This document shows, in pieces, positions 10,646 to 23,100 of a stretch of DNA of 60,000 bases. The number at the start of each line of letters is the position of its first letter. Positions within the stretch are counted from its first letter, which is position 1. The notes under the pieces are model-generated. The model did not search any database. It was given only the letters and a program-made list of their open reading frames with translations, and was not told where the DNA came from. Made by a program: the position numbers and the translations under genes. Origin of the DNA: Lingula anatina (taxonomy: Eukaryota > Brachiopoda > Lingulata > Lingulida > Lingulidae); the NCBI RefSeq assembly GCF_001039355.2, contig NW_019775386.1:68510-128509 (forward strand), read 5' to 3'.

Positions 10646-11677
10646 GCATTGTCAATTAAACAAACAAAACTAAAAAAAAATAATAATAAAATAAAAGCTG
10701 CTTGATAATTAATAATACCCTATTTTAAAAAATAAATAAATCAATAAATAAATAACAATGTAAGTGTTTAAAAGTCTCTTTAAAATGTCTATTATTTCAC
10801 CCGCTGCTTTTAATAGAGCGGGTATATGTTCCAGGGTTAGGGCGCATATATAATAAAAGCCCTTTCTCCGTAAATTTTTAAAGTTTCTTAACAGCAGGGT
10901 AAATGGTTAAAAGTTGAACACCTAGTGGCCCGTCCCTGCTGATGTGGCTTAATGAATTCTGAGAAATAGTTTTTTTGTTACTATTTTACAAAGTACACAT
11001 CAAACTTCTCTTTCTAAAGGGAACTCATGAGGTTCCATCAATACAGGTGTAACATGCTCTCAACTGATTACTTCCATTTTAGTTACCAGCCTGGCTGCAG
11101 AATTTTGAATCAGTTTGTACAGATGATGTTTACTTAATTTTGGAGACTATTGTAGCAATCTTGCACTTATGTCTCAGTTGTATTCCTGTCCAGAAAGTAA
11201 GACAGTCCAACCCCATGTGTACAGAAAATCGCAAGTGCCAATGTACCAGTACACCCCTGAATATAATTCTATCAATACCAAAATTTAATGGGTTAGGAGG
11301 AGAAAGCAAAATTTACAATAGGAAAAGAATTGAAAATAATCAACCAACCCCAGGGAAAGCCCAATCCCTCCCTCCGTTACAGTTCAATTTCAAAGAGTCA
11401 GTGTCAATTCCCTGTGATAGGTCCCCCAATACCCAAACTGCAAACTTTCCCACTCTAATGGTCTAGGATAAAATACCAGAAATTATAATGTGAAAATTCA
11501 GTATCAACCACCCCTCAGGGGCAGCACAACCCCCCAGGTGCATGTAAAATCCTCAATGCACATGCACATCCCTGAATATGATTTTATTTACAATACAATA
11601 ATTTTTTTCTTATTTTCATTTCTTCAAGACTGAAAATAATAATAACAAATTATCATTATTATTAACAACAACAATAA

Positions 11678-11712
<35 letters not shown>

Positions 11713-13824
11713 AAAGAGTAAGAGTGGCTGCTGTAAAATGTGGTCAACAAACGTTCTTTCTGATAAAAACTCCCATGACACCATGATGTCAACCACTGAA
11801 TAAGGAGCACACGTAGCCTACAATACGTGGTGCCTAGATATGAAACCAGACAACTTTTGTGATTTTAATCCCCAAATACTAAAAAAAAATAATAATTAAG
11901 CTAATATATAGGCCGAGAATAAGAATTTGTTATTTCGTTTATTTTAATATCAATTATTATTAAAAATCATAATAATAAACTAGTTGCATTTTGATGTACT
12001 GCATGCTATGATCTTTATTAATTTTTTTAGGAGATTACAAATTGTGTCGTATTGATTGGTTCCATTGCCTCGCTTTCAAAAATTAGAACAGGTGCTCCAA
12101 AACCAAGAGACGATGTTAAAGTTCGCCCTCGAATAAGAATATCCTCGCTGCATTATCTGCAATTAACCTACCTACGATTTTAAATGCATTTTACAATATC
12201 ATTTTTAATCTGCCACATGGAGCATTTTATTTATCAAAAGGGGGTGAGTGGTGGAAAATCCCCTTGGGGCCACATACATGTATACCTAACACTATAGGCC
12301 TACGCCTAAATACGAAGGGAATTCCCATTCAGTGAAGGTAAAATAAATGTTATTCTAAGGAAGTCCGATGAATTGACTTTTCAAAACATAAAACCAATAG
12401 AACATTTCTACTATACATTTTCAAAAAGACATCAGAGAGCAAATTAAATCAAATCAAATCAACCAGACGGTAAACACCCCCAGGCTTTGTACATTCAAAC
12501 AACGCAGTTTAGGCGCATGCGCTATTGTTTGAATCCGGTGCTAAGGTCAGATCAATATCACTATTCAAAACTGCGTCGTAAACTGGAAAGAGAAAGCACA
12601 TTAGTAACTAAGTATGCGTTTGCTGTTGACGTGTGTTGATAAAAAAATTCAACGTGACGTAACTTAGTACTTCCGGCTGCTGGTGAGACAATTCTACTGA
12701 CCGTCAGACATCCGGGTAACGGAAAATGCCCTAAAATAGACCTGTGAAGCGCTACTTACTATATTGTCGTGGCAGAGTTCCCTCGGAAACGAGGTCAGAT
12801 AACAATAGCACATTCTAGTCACGTGCTAACTTGTAATCAGCGAACTGGGGCACCTCAGTTGGTGCCTACAGTCCAACTGGAAGTCCCACATTGTTCAATT
12901 ACATAAGGCCTACATTAACTAGTATACAGTGTATGAATAATATATTACTGATTAAGGGATGTCTTCAGACCGATATCAATCGCTCTTTTCGTTCTTTTGT
13001 TTTACACATTATAAAATATAAATGATGTAGAGCGGCAATTTGCAGCCGGTTGCAACTAAACGCGCTTTTCAAACGGTTTCTCATGCCTTATGACCGAAAA
13101 TGCATTTATCACACGGTTTAAATTTATGACAAGAACACCGAACAGGGAGGAGGGAGGATGCTGGGTCATCTCTTTGTCTCTGCATCGTTACTCCACTAAA
13201 AATATCGTTTTAATTAATCAACTTCGTTACTCACTCACCTCTTCGGTTTTTGAAGGGCAATTCAAAAATGTTTCTCAAATTTTGGGTCTAGGTACTGTAT
13301 TAACAAGGTTTCTGGATTTTATTTATTTATTATTGTTTTTTTTTTTTTTTTTTTTTTTTTTTACTGTATGGGTGCTCCAAATATGTTTCCATTTTTGATA
13401 GAATTTTCTACTGAGAGAAAAAATCATAATTTCTTTCGAAAAACCTGTTCCAAAACAAGTACGTTTTGTGTAGTGTTATTCTTTTTCCCATTCAACACCA
13501 TTTTCGAATACAACTCATATTAATAGTTTATATTGTAGGCTACTCAGTACAAGCACCTCGGCGTATCTAATCACTGGGGCTTCACGCACATTGAAGTTTG
13601 CACTGGACCAGCCAATTAAGCATACTTGTATGTCAAGGGAAATACACCTGATCTCCTTTCAATTCTAATCTGCTTATTCGTGGAAGCGTTTGAGGGTTGT
13701 AAATGTAAATGTAGACCACTCTCTATTAGATTCCCCAAAAGAACACAGTTGAAAGAGCTGGCGAAAGTGAGATTGGGGAACATTACGTACGTTGCTATTT
13801 ATAGCTTGTGCAACTACGACTCCT
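10646..13824. other. Gene-free AT-rich region
   Basis: It contains runs of AATA/AAAT tetranucleotides (about 11670-11712), a 24-T run near 13338-13361, and a segment at about 12687-12735 that recurs at about 14243-14290 (shared ATTCTACTGACCGT and GGAAAATG blocks). No exon with splice sites and codon bias is visible on either strand. Confidence 0.45.
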
Positions 13825-14034
13825 TTCACATGAAAAATCTATTTTCTAAAAATCTATTTTCTATTCGCGGTATCTTGTGGTCACTCTGAGTGCAGCCGAG
13901 AATTAATTACAGCTTTGGAAGTAACTGGTTCGCGCTGCCAGTAATTACGCTGCGGGGTATTCAGGGCACAGACCGTGATCACAAGATACCGCGAATAGAA
14001 AATAGATTTTTAGAAAATAGACTTGTCATGTGAA
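13825..14034. mobile_element. 210-bp inverted-repeat element, about 60-bp arms
   Basis: The left arm 13825-13884 and right arm 13975-14034 are near-perfect inverted copies that include CTATTCGCGGTATCTTGTG and tandem AAAAATCTATTTTCT blocks, separated by about 90 bp. The right outer edge reads TCATGTGAACGGGGCC. The layout is that of a small non-autonomous DNA transposon. No target duplication is clear. Confidence 0.7.
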
Positions 14035-14327
14035 CGGGGCCTATTTTAAAACGCTACGTTTCTATTGTCTATTTTCTATTTGTCGTGCGCTGACTTATTA
14101 CAGGCTACCCGGAGGTGAACGTTCTGTGCATTATCGGGAAGAGAATTTAGACTCGTATATGGTTAACTGTTTACATCTGTAGATTAAAAAAAAATACAAC
14201 ATCACGTGGCCCAGTGATTCGCTCACTGGTGAGATACCCGGGGTAATTCTACTGACCGTATCATTTCAGGTCCCGGAAAATGACCTTCAAACGCCCTTTT
14301 GCTCTTAACACCCTTTTTGGTTTCACG

Positions 14328-14425
14328 AAACTGAGGGTTCGTGTGACAGAAAGTCCATATACATGTATAGTTATAATGATTAGGGTTAGTCAAAATCTAG
14401 GACGAGGCCCACCTGTACAAAACAA
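14328..14425 (+). repeat. Dispersed repeat, copy 1 (copy 2 at about 16251-16360)
   Basis: Both copies contain, in order, AAACTGAGGGT, GTAACAGAAA or its variant, TTAGGGTTAGTC, TCAAAATCTAGG and CACCTGTACAAA. The second copy has a small insertion. They are in the same orientation, about 1.9 kb apart. Confidence 0.6.
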
Positions 14426-15143
14426 TACAATTATAGCCTCGAACTCTACTAGAGTTAGATTGTCGCATAATATAGATAAGACGTCACAACACAATCGCAC
14501 ATAATGTTATTTCATTTGATTATGCTGATAATCAAAATATTATTTTAATCTATAGAATATCACAATTACAAATATTGATATTTGAAGTGTTTGACACCAA
14601 TAAAACGTCAAAAAAAAAAAAAAAAAATTAAATAAGCGCAGCACACGTGTTATTATGAACTGATACAGTTACTGATACATGGGTGAGTAGAGTGTTCATT
14701 CTCATAATAACACAGGATGTAACCGAATGCTTTGTTTTTGCTTTTTCATTTTGTGTAGAAAATGAAACATTAAAACGTAATATTATCAATAGACTACACA
14801 GGTGTATTATCATCAGATAATATCAAATAATATATGAAATATTTAATTCTGAAATTTTCATGCATTATAAAACATGACTTTATAAAATGTTAATGCCCAT
14901 GCACACCCCTTAATAAATCCATCAACTTTTTTCCGCGAGGGGAATTGATTTTGACGAGTAAATCCCGTATGCAATTCTTTTGATCTTGGTTCAGCCATTT
15001 CACCTGGTAAAATTGGAATGTGTCGGATTTTAAATTAAAGAACGTTTATTGGTTTGATTACGTCATTAGGTTTGTATTAAAGATAGGCGGGACTGAGATG
15101 CATGAGATTCCGATAGACTGATTCATAATCCAATGGAGAAGCT

Positions 15144-15144
<1 letters not shown>

Positions 15145-15176
<32 letters not shown>
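15145..15176. repeat. (GA)n microsatellite
   Basis: A pure GA tract followed by imperfect GA/GGGA sequence to about 15200. Confidence 0.85.
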
Positions 15177-15183
<7 letters not shown>

Positions 15184-15530
15184 GGAGGGAGAGGGGGAGG
15201 ATTAGGAAAACCTAAAACCTTTGTGTTATATTCCCTCTCCCATGCCCTGATGACAGGTATCTTCATCTACAGCCTGGGGAGAGAGTAACATCATTATCTA
15301 CAACACGGAAGTTGGTTAGTTTACACAAGAAAGTATATAGGATCGATCATGAGGTACTAATACATGGCTTCCTTCTTGTGTTTTCTTCGCACCGATACTC
15401 TTTCATATCGTTTCTCGCTCACCGCTGCTTTTTTTAATCACACTTCGAAAAAGTGTGAACTTTCGGATCCGGTTCATTTTCGTTTTTACTGTAAGTTCTT
15501 TTTCAGTTGTTTTTAAAGTTAGGGTTAAAA

Positions 15531-15574
<44 letters not shown>

Positions 15575-15590
15575 CTCGTAGAACAAATAC

Positions 15591-15845
15591 AACTAGATAT
15601 ACATGTAGTTACCTCCGCCAAGGAGGTTATGTTTTCACCCCTGTTTGTCTGTCTGTCTGTCATCAACAGAACTCCAAAAGTTATGGACCGATTTTGATGA
15701 AATTTTCAGGGTAGGTCAGAAGTGGGCCAAGGAAGAGATGATTAGTTTTTGGTGGTGATCCGGATCAATAATCAATCAATAATGAATAATTATCAAAAAT
15801 TGCTGCCTTGGCGAAGGTCTGCGCTCTCGGAGTGCTTATCTAGTT
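15591..15845 (+). mobile_element. 255-bp non-autonomous element with AACTAGATA ends
   Basis: The ends AACTAGATA and TATCTAGTT are inverted. Inside the left end is CCTCCGCCAAGGAGGTTATG, a GTCTGTCTGTCTGT run and AAAAGTTATGGACCGATTTT. The right part has GGTGGTGATCCGGATCA and GTCTGCGCTCTCGGAGTGCT. I recall this ordered set of blocks as a repeat present in many unrelated aquatic animals. That is memory, not a search. A (CT)n tract at about 15532-15568 lies just upstream. Confidence 0.65.
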
Positions 15846-15935
15846 TATAATGTACTCGGTCCAAGCACCTTGGCATTGAATCACTGCGGCTTAATGCACA
15901 AAATAAGTTAACACTGACTTCGTCAAACATGTCAA

Positions 15936-15954
15936 GGGGGGGGGGGGGGGGGGG
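15936..15954 (+). repeat. Poly(G) run
   Basis: Nineteen G in a row. Similar G runs sit at both assembly gaps, so length here may be unreliable. Confidence 0.8.
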
Positions 15955-16050
15955 TAAACGCTATCTCCGCATCAAGGATTTTATAAATGCACATGATACA
16001 CGCACATGTAGGCCCTACAATCTCTTTGTATGTTTAAAAACACTGCACTC

Positions 16051-16288
16051 ATGGAGGCGGATGTGACAGAAACGGTATTACTAGGAATGGAAGTCCGGGG
16101 TCACTTGTGATAGAGGTTAGGTTTACTCGAAGTTTTGGGTTTAACGTTAGAATATGGGGGCGGATATCACCTGTACAAAGTACAGGTAATGGGGAACGTT
16201 AACGGTATAAGGTTCCGAGCGTTCTACCATTTCTGTCACACCTGTGTAACGAAACTGAGGGTGCGTGTAACAGAAAATCCGCCTCCAT
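16051..16288. mobile_element. 238-bp inverted-repeat segment
   Basis: ATGGAGGCGGATGTGACAGA at the left and its inverted counterpart ending GATTTTCTGTTACA at the right bound a segment that overlaps copy 2 of the dispersed repeat (16251-16360). It may be one compound element whose borders I cannot set precisely. Confidence 0.45.
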
Positions 16289-16797
16289 ATAGTCACAGTG
16301 GTTAGGGTTAGTCTGACCTAAGTGGGTCAAAATCTAGGGCGAGGCTCACCTGTACAAATGAAGGGGAAGCGGACTCCCTGTCATGGAGGGCTCTCTGTCA
16401 CGTTACACCGGCATGGACAACGTTTTGGACAACTCACCTGTCAAATTGTCTCGAGAAACGCACATTAAACAGTATTGTTGTCTAGTCACTAGTCATTATA
16501 TGTGGAGTTCTTACATCAAATGAACTCCCAAATTATATTTGTAATTATGAACAACGAGGAAAAATGGCTTTCGGTGGTATTTTTAGAAAAGGAAGTCATA
16601 TTTCTTTAGTGGCGTGTCCTTCTTCCCTTTGCCGTAATTGAAACTAAAAGTTGGTCTTTCTAAACGAGTTAAAATGTTTGCTTGTTTCAGTTTCCGATAT
16701 ATCTATTAAGGTAGTGGTAACACTTTTTAAAAATAATGCGTAATAGAACAAACAACTCAATTGGTGCTACTGGTATATACCTGTATATACATGTATA

Positions 16798-17306
16798 CTG
16801 ACAGTCAATGAAAACGCATCATTTATTTATCAAATAATATTTTTGTTCCTTTGGCACATTAAGAAAATAACAGTTTACGTGTGAAATATGACCCATTATT
16901 CAATTACACAAGGTGAAATAAAGGTCAGAAAAGATCATTAAAATGCAAGGTCACGTAATCAAATCTCCTTGGTTCCGCCCAGCCTCCAGCATCCCCAGGG
17001 CCCGCAGTCACTCTCTCAGTGTCAGACGTGGCATTACTGAACTTTTTTGTCATGTGTCACACTGGATTTGGTGACTACCTTAGATAGACTTAATTAATCA
17101 CCATATATTGAACCTGATTAATTCACACCAACCACGAGACAGGAAAAACACGTGCTGGTCACAAAATCACTGAAGCGGAAATTTTAAACATCCGAGTGGT
17201 CAGCCCACTCTCTTATGACCAAACAAGTGCATTTGTAATCGTTTAAATGGTTGGGATCGATTCTCGGTAAAAAAAAGTTTTCAGATGCGTTTTCATTGAC
17301 TGACAG
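16798..17306. mobile_element. 509-bp element with 23-bp TIRs and TATA flanks
   Basis: Ends are CTGACAGTCAATGAAAACGC and, inverted, CTGTCAGTCAATGAAAACGC. They are flanked by TATA on both sides (16794-16797 and 17307-17310), consistent with TA-targeting Tc1/mariner-type insertion. The interior shows no transposase frame, so it is non-autonomous. Confidence 0.75.
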
Positions 17307-17310
17307 TATA

Positions 17311-18419
17311 TATGCTATATAGATAGACATTAGTTTTTTATTTATACTGAAGTGACTCTTATTTACTTAGTAATTGATTCTATTTGTATCTCTTCGATAT
17401 TAGTAATGCATTGTTAAAAGTAGTAGTATAACTACTTTAATTATTTTTCTATAATTTTACATATATTTATAAGGTAGATGTGTCTTCCGCTTATGCACCC
17501 TATATAGGCTTATAGGGGTCTATTAATAGATCCTATTTATTTAGTTAGATTTAGTAGTAGGCCTACTATAATAGTGGTGTGTTTGTTAAACCTTGTCTTT
17601 AATTGCACCTTGTATGTAAAGGTTTTTGATCAATAAATTCATTCATGCACCAGTTCTGGGTTACTTCCTGATCTTTGATTTTCGGTGGTCTTTTGAAATT
17701 ATTGGCTTTACTCAACTTTACTTTTAATAATAACATTACTAGTAGGGGGACTACTTGTTTGTTTTATGAGTAACTTGAATTTTTGAAGATAAGAATTTTT
17801 TGATAGTTAACACGTAGGCTTACTGCCTTCTCGTTCATGGCTAACTTGCATTTCTAAAGATCAAGAATTTTTTATAACACTGCTGTGTTATATAAACGTG
17901 TTGTTTTCTTTGTTTTTAATCATTTATTATTATCATTATTGTTGTTGTTGTTGTTGTTGTTGCAACTAGGCTTTAGCATAATAAGCTAAAGGACATATAT
18001 AATTATAGGCCCCTGTTAGGTTTATGCATTAAATTTTTTTCTTTTATGATTGATTAATGTGAAATATGTACAGCCTTGGATGAATAAAAATACTTCAATA
18101 TTACTTTTTTCTTACTTTGTGAGAGATAATACTGTACAGCTTTCCAAAATTATGAACGAAAATCCCCTTGTGCATATTTATAACAATGACGCATAGTAAT
18201 CATTCTGCGCAGGCTCTTTTTGTACTTCAATCAACGGAGGCAGGAATATTGTCATGCATCCGGGTACCTCAGCGTGGCCTCCATTTTTCAAGAGGCGCTC
18301 CATTAACGAAACCTTGAGTCAAATTCATCGGAAATTGATCCAATTTTTATTGGTGCAAGTATCTTTAACATTGGACAGAAGGACGTCTTAGGCTATTTAG
18401 CCAATAGGCGAAATACAAG
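17311..18419. other. Spacer and 5' region of the zinc-finger gene
   Basis: AT-rich spacer with a (GTT)n run near 17940-17961. A more GC-balanced part near 18225-18419 carries CCTCCATTTTT (18279-18289) and a CCAAT box (18401-18405), 15 bp before the start codon. No TATA box is convincing. Confidence 0.45.
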
Positions 18420-18426
18420 ATGGCAG
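18413..18426 (+). promoter_or_regulatory. YY1-like motif overlapping the start codon
   Basis: The start codon lies in ACAAGATGGCAGAG, close to the known YY1 consensus (AAGATGGCGGC). In animals this motif is often placed at the first ATG of genes with short 5' UTRs. Assignment rests on the motif alone. Confidence 0.35.
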
Positions 18427-20073
18427 AGAGTGAGAAACCTGCGGAAAAGAAGCGTGGAGCGGGATTCGTGTTACCGCGGAACGTCATGGATGTGTATCTC
18501 ACTCTCACTGTAGGAAAAAAGGCGGTTTTCTCGAGTGTTTCTGATTCTTCAAACACGATTCATCTGGAGAAAAATGATGACGAATCCGTGGACGTGAATT
18601 TCGGTGGCCCGAATGAGGGTCTATTTCGGCTTGATTCCCTGCAAATCGACGATAACGAAGAAAACGCCTTAAAGATCAAGTTTGAGTATCTCGAAGATGA
18701 ACCTACCGTGGTTTCTGCTGAAGATTTTGAAGCCGGTGAAAAGTTTTGTGATGGTATTGTACGCGTTAAAGAAAGAGACGAAGAGGAAGAGGAAAAAGAA
18801 AAAGAACAGAATGGCGAAACTCCGAAAAAAGACGCGGAGGAGACAGGTAACTAAACTTCCTATTGATATATTTTCGTTCAGTTTGTGATCTCCTTGGGGG
18901 TGGGTGAAACACGACACGAAGTACTGTAAGTGTCAAGGCAATTCAGCGTTCCTCGAATCACCAATTAAGTCATATGTATATGTATAATTTAGCAAAATAA
19001 CAAAGTACCTGTATTGAAAAAATTAAAATGATGAAAAAGCAGATGTAGACAGTAACAGCAATAGTAGAATAAATATTTTTTTTTTATTTCAGATGACAAA
19101 ACAACAGAAAACGGTGAGGAAGAACCTGTAAAGGAGAAGACAGTTGTTGTGCAGGTGGTGGGGAAACCACTGTGTATAAAACAGAGCAAAGACAAAGATC
19201 CTGGAGAGTCTGAGTGAGTAGTTACTAAATATTTAAGGACTGGATGAGTTACAGTGGCTGATCCATGATTGTGTGTTTGGGGAGGGGGGGGGGAGGCACA
19301 ATAATTAAAAGATTGGTTCTGTTTGCTGGACAATACAAAATGATAGACAAGGGCAATTTAGTTGTAATATGTAGGGTACAGGGATGGAGAAATTGATAAA
19401 AAAAATTAAGAAATGCCCAGTAAATTGAAAAAGTAATGTTTATTGTAATTGACTTTTTTTGTGATTACAGAGAAGCAGGGCAAGGGGATGGTGGAGGTCA
19501 AGAGAAAGGTAAGTAGCATTATTTCTAAAATAAAAAAGTCAAAAAATCGAATGACATCACACACCCTTAATTATGACAACCCTGTAGAATTGAGAGATAA
19601 TTTAGACAACTTTTTACATAGAGCATCTTTTCTCTTTTCTTAATTTTTTACTAAGGGCACCTCGTCTCTTTTCTCATTATAAAAACATTTTAAAGCACGA
19701 TAAAGCTTGCACATTTTGTCAGTCTTGCAAATGTGAGTTTTATGAGGAAAAATTAAAATTATTATTAAAATTTAAATATTGTTTACAGCCCTGGTTTTGC
19801 AAACATGGAATATGAAGAATCTTTGCTAATTCCCATCAAGTTGATTATGTCAGCCTTCATTATTTTGATGTCTGTTTTTATTTTAAGAGTTGTTAATTAC
19901 TTAGTGTTTTATTTTTCTGAATTCCCCTCAGGTGAAGGTGAAGATAACACAGGAGGAGACCCTGGCACAGAGCAGCCCGAGCAGGTGATTTCATCGCTTA
20001 AAATCAAACCTCAGAACAAAAATTAGAAAAGCTGGTCATAATTTAGAACACAGTGAGATATTTAATAAAACTC

Positions 20074-20137
<64 letters not shown>

Positions 20138-23100
20138 ACCACCAGCTGGATGAATTATAAAAAGAGATAATAGCACCCATGAAATAAATGACATCGAAAG
20201 GTGCTATAGTATAAAAACAGAAAAACAATTGGGCCAATCAGAATAATACAAATATTACACAAAATGTGACTTTTTTATCTTTATTATATATATATATATA
20301 TATATATCTTTATTTTTTATCTTTATTTATTATATATATATATCTTTATTTTTTATCTTTATTTTTTATCTTTATATATATATAAAAAGTCACATTTTGT
20401 GTAATATTTGTATAATTCTGATTTGCCCAATTGTTTTTCTGTTTTTATACTATAGCACCCTCCGATGTCATTTATTTCATGGGTGCTATTATCTCTTTTT
20501 ATAATTCATCCAGCTGGTGGTGGATACCCAGGAAATAGAATCACCTCTCTGATCCTCTAGTTTTTCTACACCACCACAGCTGAACTGGGAATATAGTTTT
20601 CTCCATTTAAGCATGTATGTCTTCATATTTCAGTTGATGATGATAGCCTCAGATGTCCACAGCAGCGAGAGGATAGAGTGCAGTTTGTGTGGGTTCATCT
20701 CTAAGTGTAGCAGAGCTCTCATCCACTTTGTACAGGATCACGTACAGGAGGGGGACCTGGGGGGTAGGTTATCATCTCTCTATATATGTATAATATATAT
20801 ATCTAAGTGTAGCAGAGCTCTCATCCACTTTGTACAGGATCATGTACAGGAGGGAGACCTGGGGGGTAGGTTATCATCAATCTCTGTATATAATATTACA
20901 TCTCTAAGTGTAGCAGAGCTCTCATATATATCTAAGTGTAGCACGGCCCTTATCCACGTTTTGGGGGATAGGTTTTCACATTATACCTACATACATAATA
21001 TCATATATATATATAATAAGAATTCATGAAAAAATATGAAGAAGTATGATAGCACATAACAACTACACAGTTATTTCTGATTCCTGCAGCCAACCGTCGA
21101 AGAAGTCGCAGAGTGTCCAAGAAGAAGTCTGCAGGTGGACGTCGGTCAAGCCGCGGACGTCAGGTCCTGAGAAACTGGCGCTACCTGGAATACTCCAGCG
21201 GTGAGGAGGTGGATGCTGACGACACCGAGGACTTCACTCCGCCTGCCGCCAAGAGAGGGAGAGGACGAGGAAGAGGCCGACCCAGGAAGTCGGATGTGAT
21301 GAAGGCTGAGGAGGATCTAGAAGGATTGGAGGAGGAGGAAGAGGATGAGGATGAGATTGATGAGGAAGGTTTGTTACAGATGAAACTAAGACTAGTATGA
21401 TAAAACGCTTTTTGAACTATTTATGACTGGGTTCCCATACATAGATCAATCGCTCTAACTCCCTGGGGAGTCTCACTAAATTGTTATCAACTAACTGGCT
21501 TAAATGTCTGTCACGCCTACCAAATCGGCTTGGGTGTAAAGATAATTACCCCCTAACAGCTTTACTGAGCGTGACAGACATTTAAGCTGGCTAAGTTGAC
21601 AGCAATTTAGCGAGACTCCCCAGGGAGATAGATCAATCCAAATATCTGTGGGAATGGTCCCTATGACTGAAAGTAGTCAAAATAAATATCAGGTGCCATA
21701 TTTTTAAAAAATGAGGATTTTATTAATTTATTCGTATATTTTTTATGATTTTATTTTATGTATTTATTATATTTATGTGACTTGACTGTTTTCTTCATAT
21801 GTTTGTTATTTTAAGTTTCTTAAACTTCAGTTAAATAGAATCAGAAAGTTGTACTATAACATATCATTAGTTTTCAAATTTCGTTTGAGAAATTACAGTT
21901 ACCTTAGTTTCATATTTCAAATGCCTTAACTTTTTTTAATGCTCACATAGATGCATTAATTCCCACTTCAGACGAGAACGGTGAAAAGAGAGTCCTGCGT
22001 TACAGAAGAAAGAGAAAAGTAGCCCGGAAAAGACTCAGTGAGCTTGACGAGCCCCAGGGGGACCCCAGACCTTGCCCCATATGTTCTGAGGAGTGTAAGA
22101 GTGGCTCTGCGCTCTTTTATCACCTCACCAAGAAACACAGGGGACATGAGGACTTCCAGGTAGGTGGAGTAAAGGAAAAACGAGTGATTTATTAGCAGAT
22201 GTTATTTAAAGAAGCAGTCTTTGGTTGCACTTTCAGTACTAGTACTTTTTCTTATTGGTGATTTTAGCTTATTTGTTCTTGTAGCTGATTTTGACCAGTT
22301 TCCATGTCCCAATAGAACAAATATGGTGTTTTCAGTTCCAGAAACAAATTACTAGTGGTAACAGCACATTACTCAACAAAACATCTTTCATATATTTAAT
22401 CATATTTGCTTATAATACTTCTTAACAGACACTTAGAAGGGAGTGTGTTTTTTGCACATCACTTATTAAAGGGCACTGTTTAATTATTTTTTTCTTTCAG
22501 AAACACTTCAAAGAAACAAGTCAGTTTGTGAAGAAGCAGTGTCCACTGTGTGGTAAGATATTACATAACAGCTCCTACCTGAAGGAACACCTGGAACACC
22601 AGCACAAAGAACACGACATGAAGCACGCTTGTGAGGAGTGCGGGAAGGTAGGTTCAATAGAGGGCAGCAATTGCTTTCAATAAAAAAATTTCCAATGATA
22701 AAATATCCATTTATATTGTTAGTTGTAGTTCATGATTTAATAAGCTAGCTAATAGTCCAGAACCAATGGGACTTGAAGCAGAAATGTCCTCATTTGGGAA
22801 AATAATAGATAAAAATCAGAATATAGAAGTCAGGACCTGTAGACCAAGTAATTATCTTGACGTAACAAGTCAAACAAAGAAATATATATATATTTCTATA
22901 TTTCTTGTTTTTTCACTCAGATATACAAGCGTGAGGATCTGCTCAAGAACCACATCATGAAAGTCCACACTGACCGTCGCTTCAAGTGTGACAAGTGCGG
23001 CCGCGAGTACAAGGACAGGGGCAGTCTCACCGACCACAAGAAGATCTACCACACCTTCCAGAGCAAGTTCCAGTGCCACATCTGTAACAAGTACGTCAGC

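Noticed and set aside
14380-14395. TTAGGGTTAG, telomere-like hexamers (also near 16305)
   Set aside because: Only about two units each time and inside a dispersed repeat. No tandem telomeric array.
20613-21029. A 138-aa frame across exon 5 and its duplicates taken as one exon
   Set aside because: Exon 5 has a proper acceptor at 20633 and donor at 20763. The extension is treated as possible alternative splicing, not as the main form.
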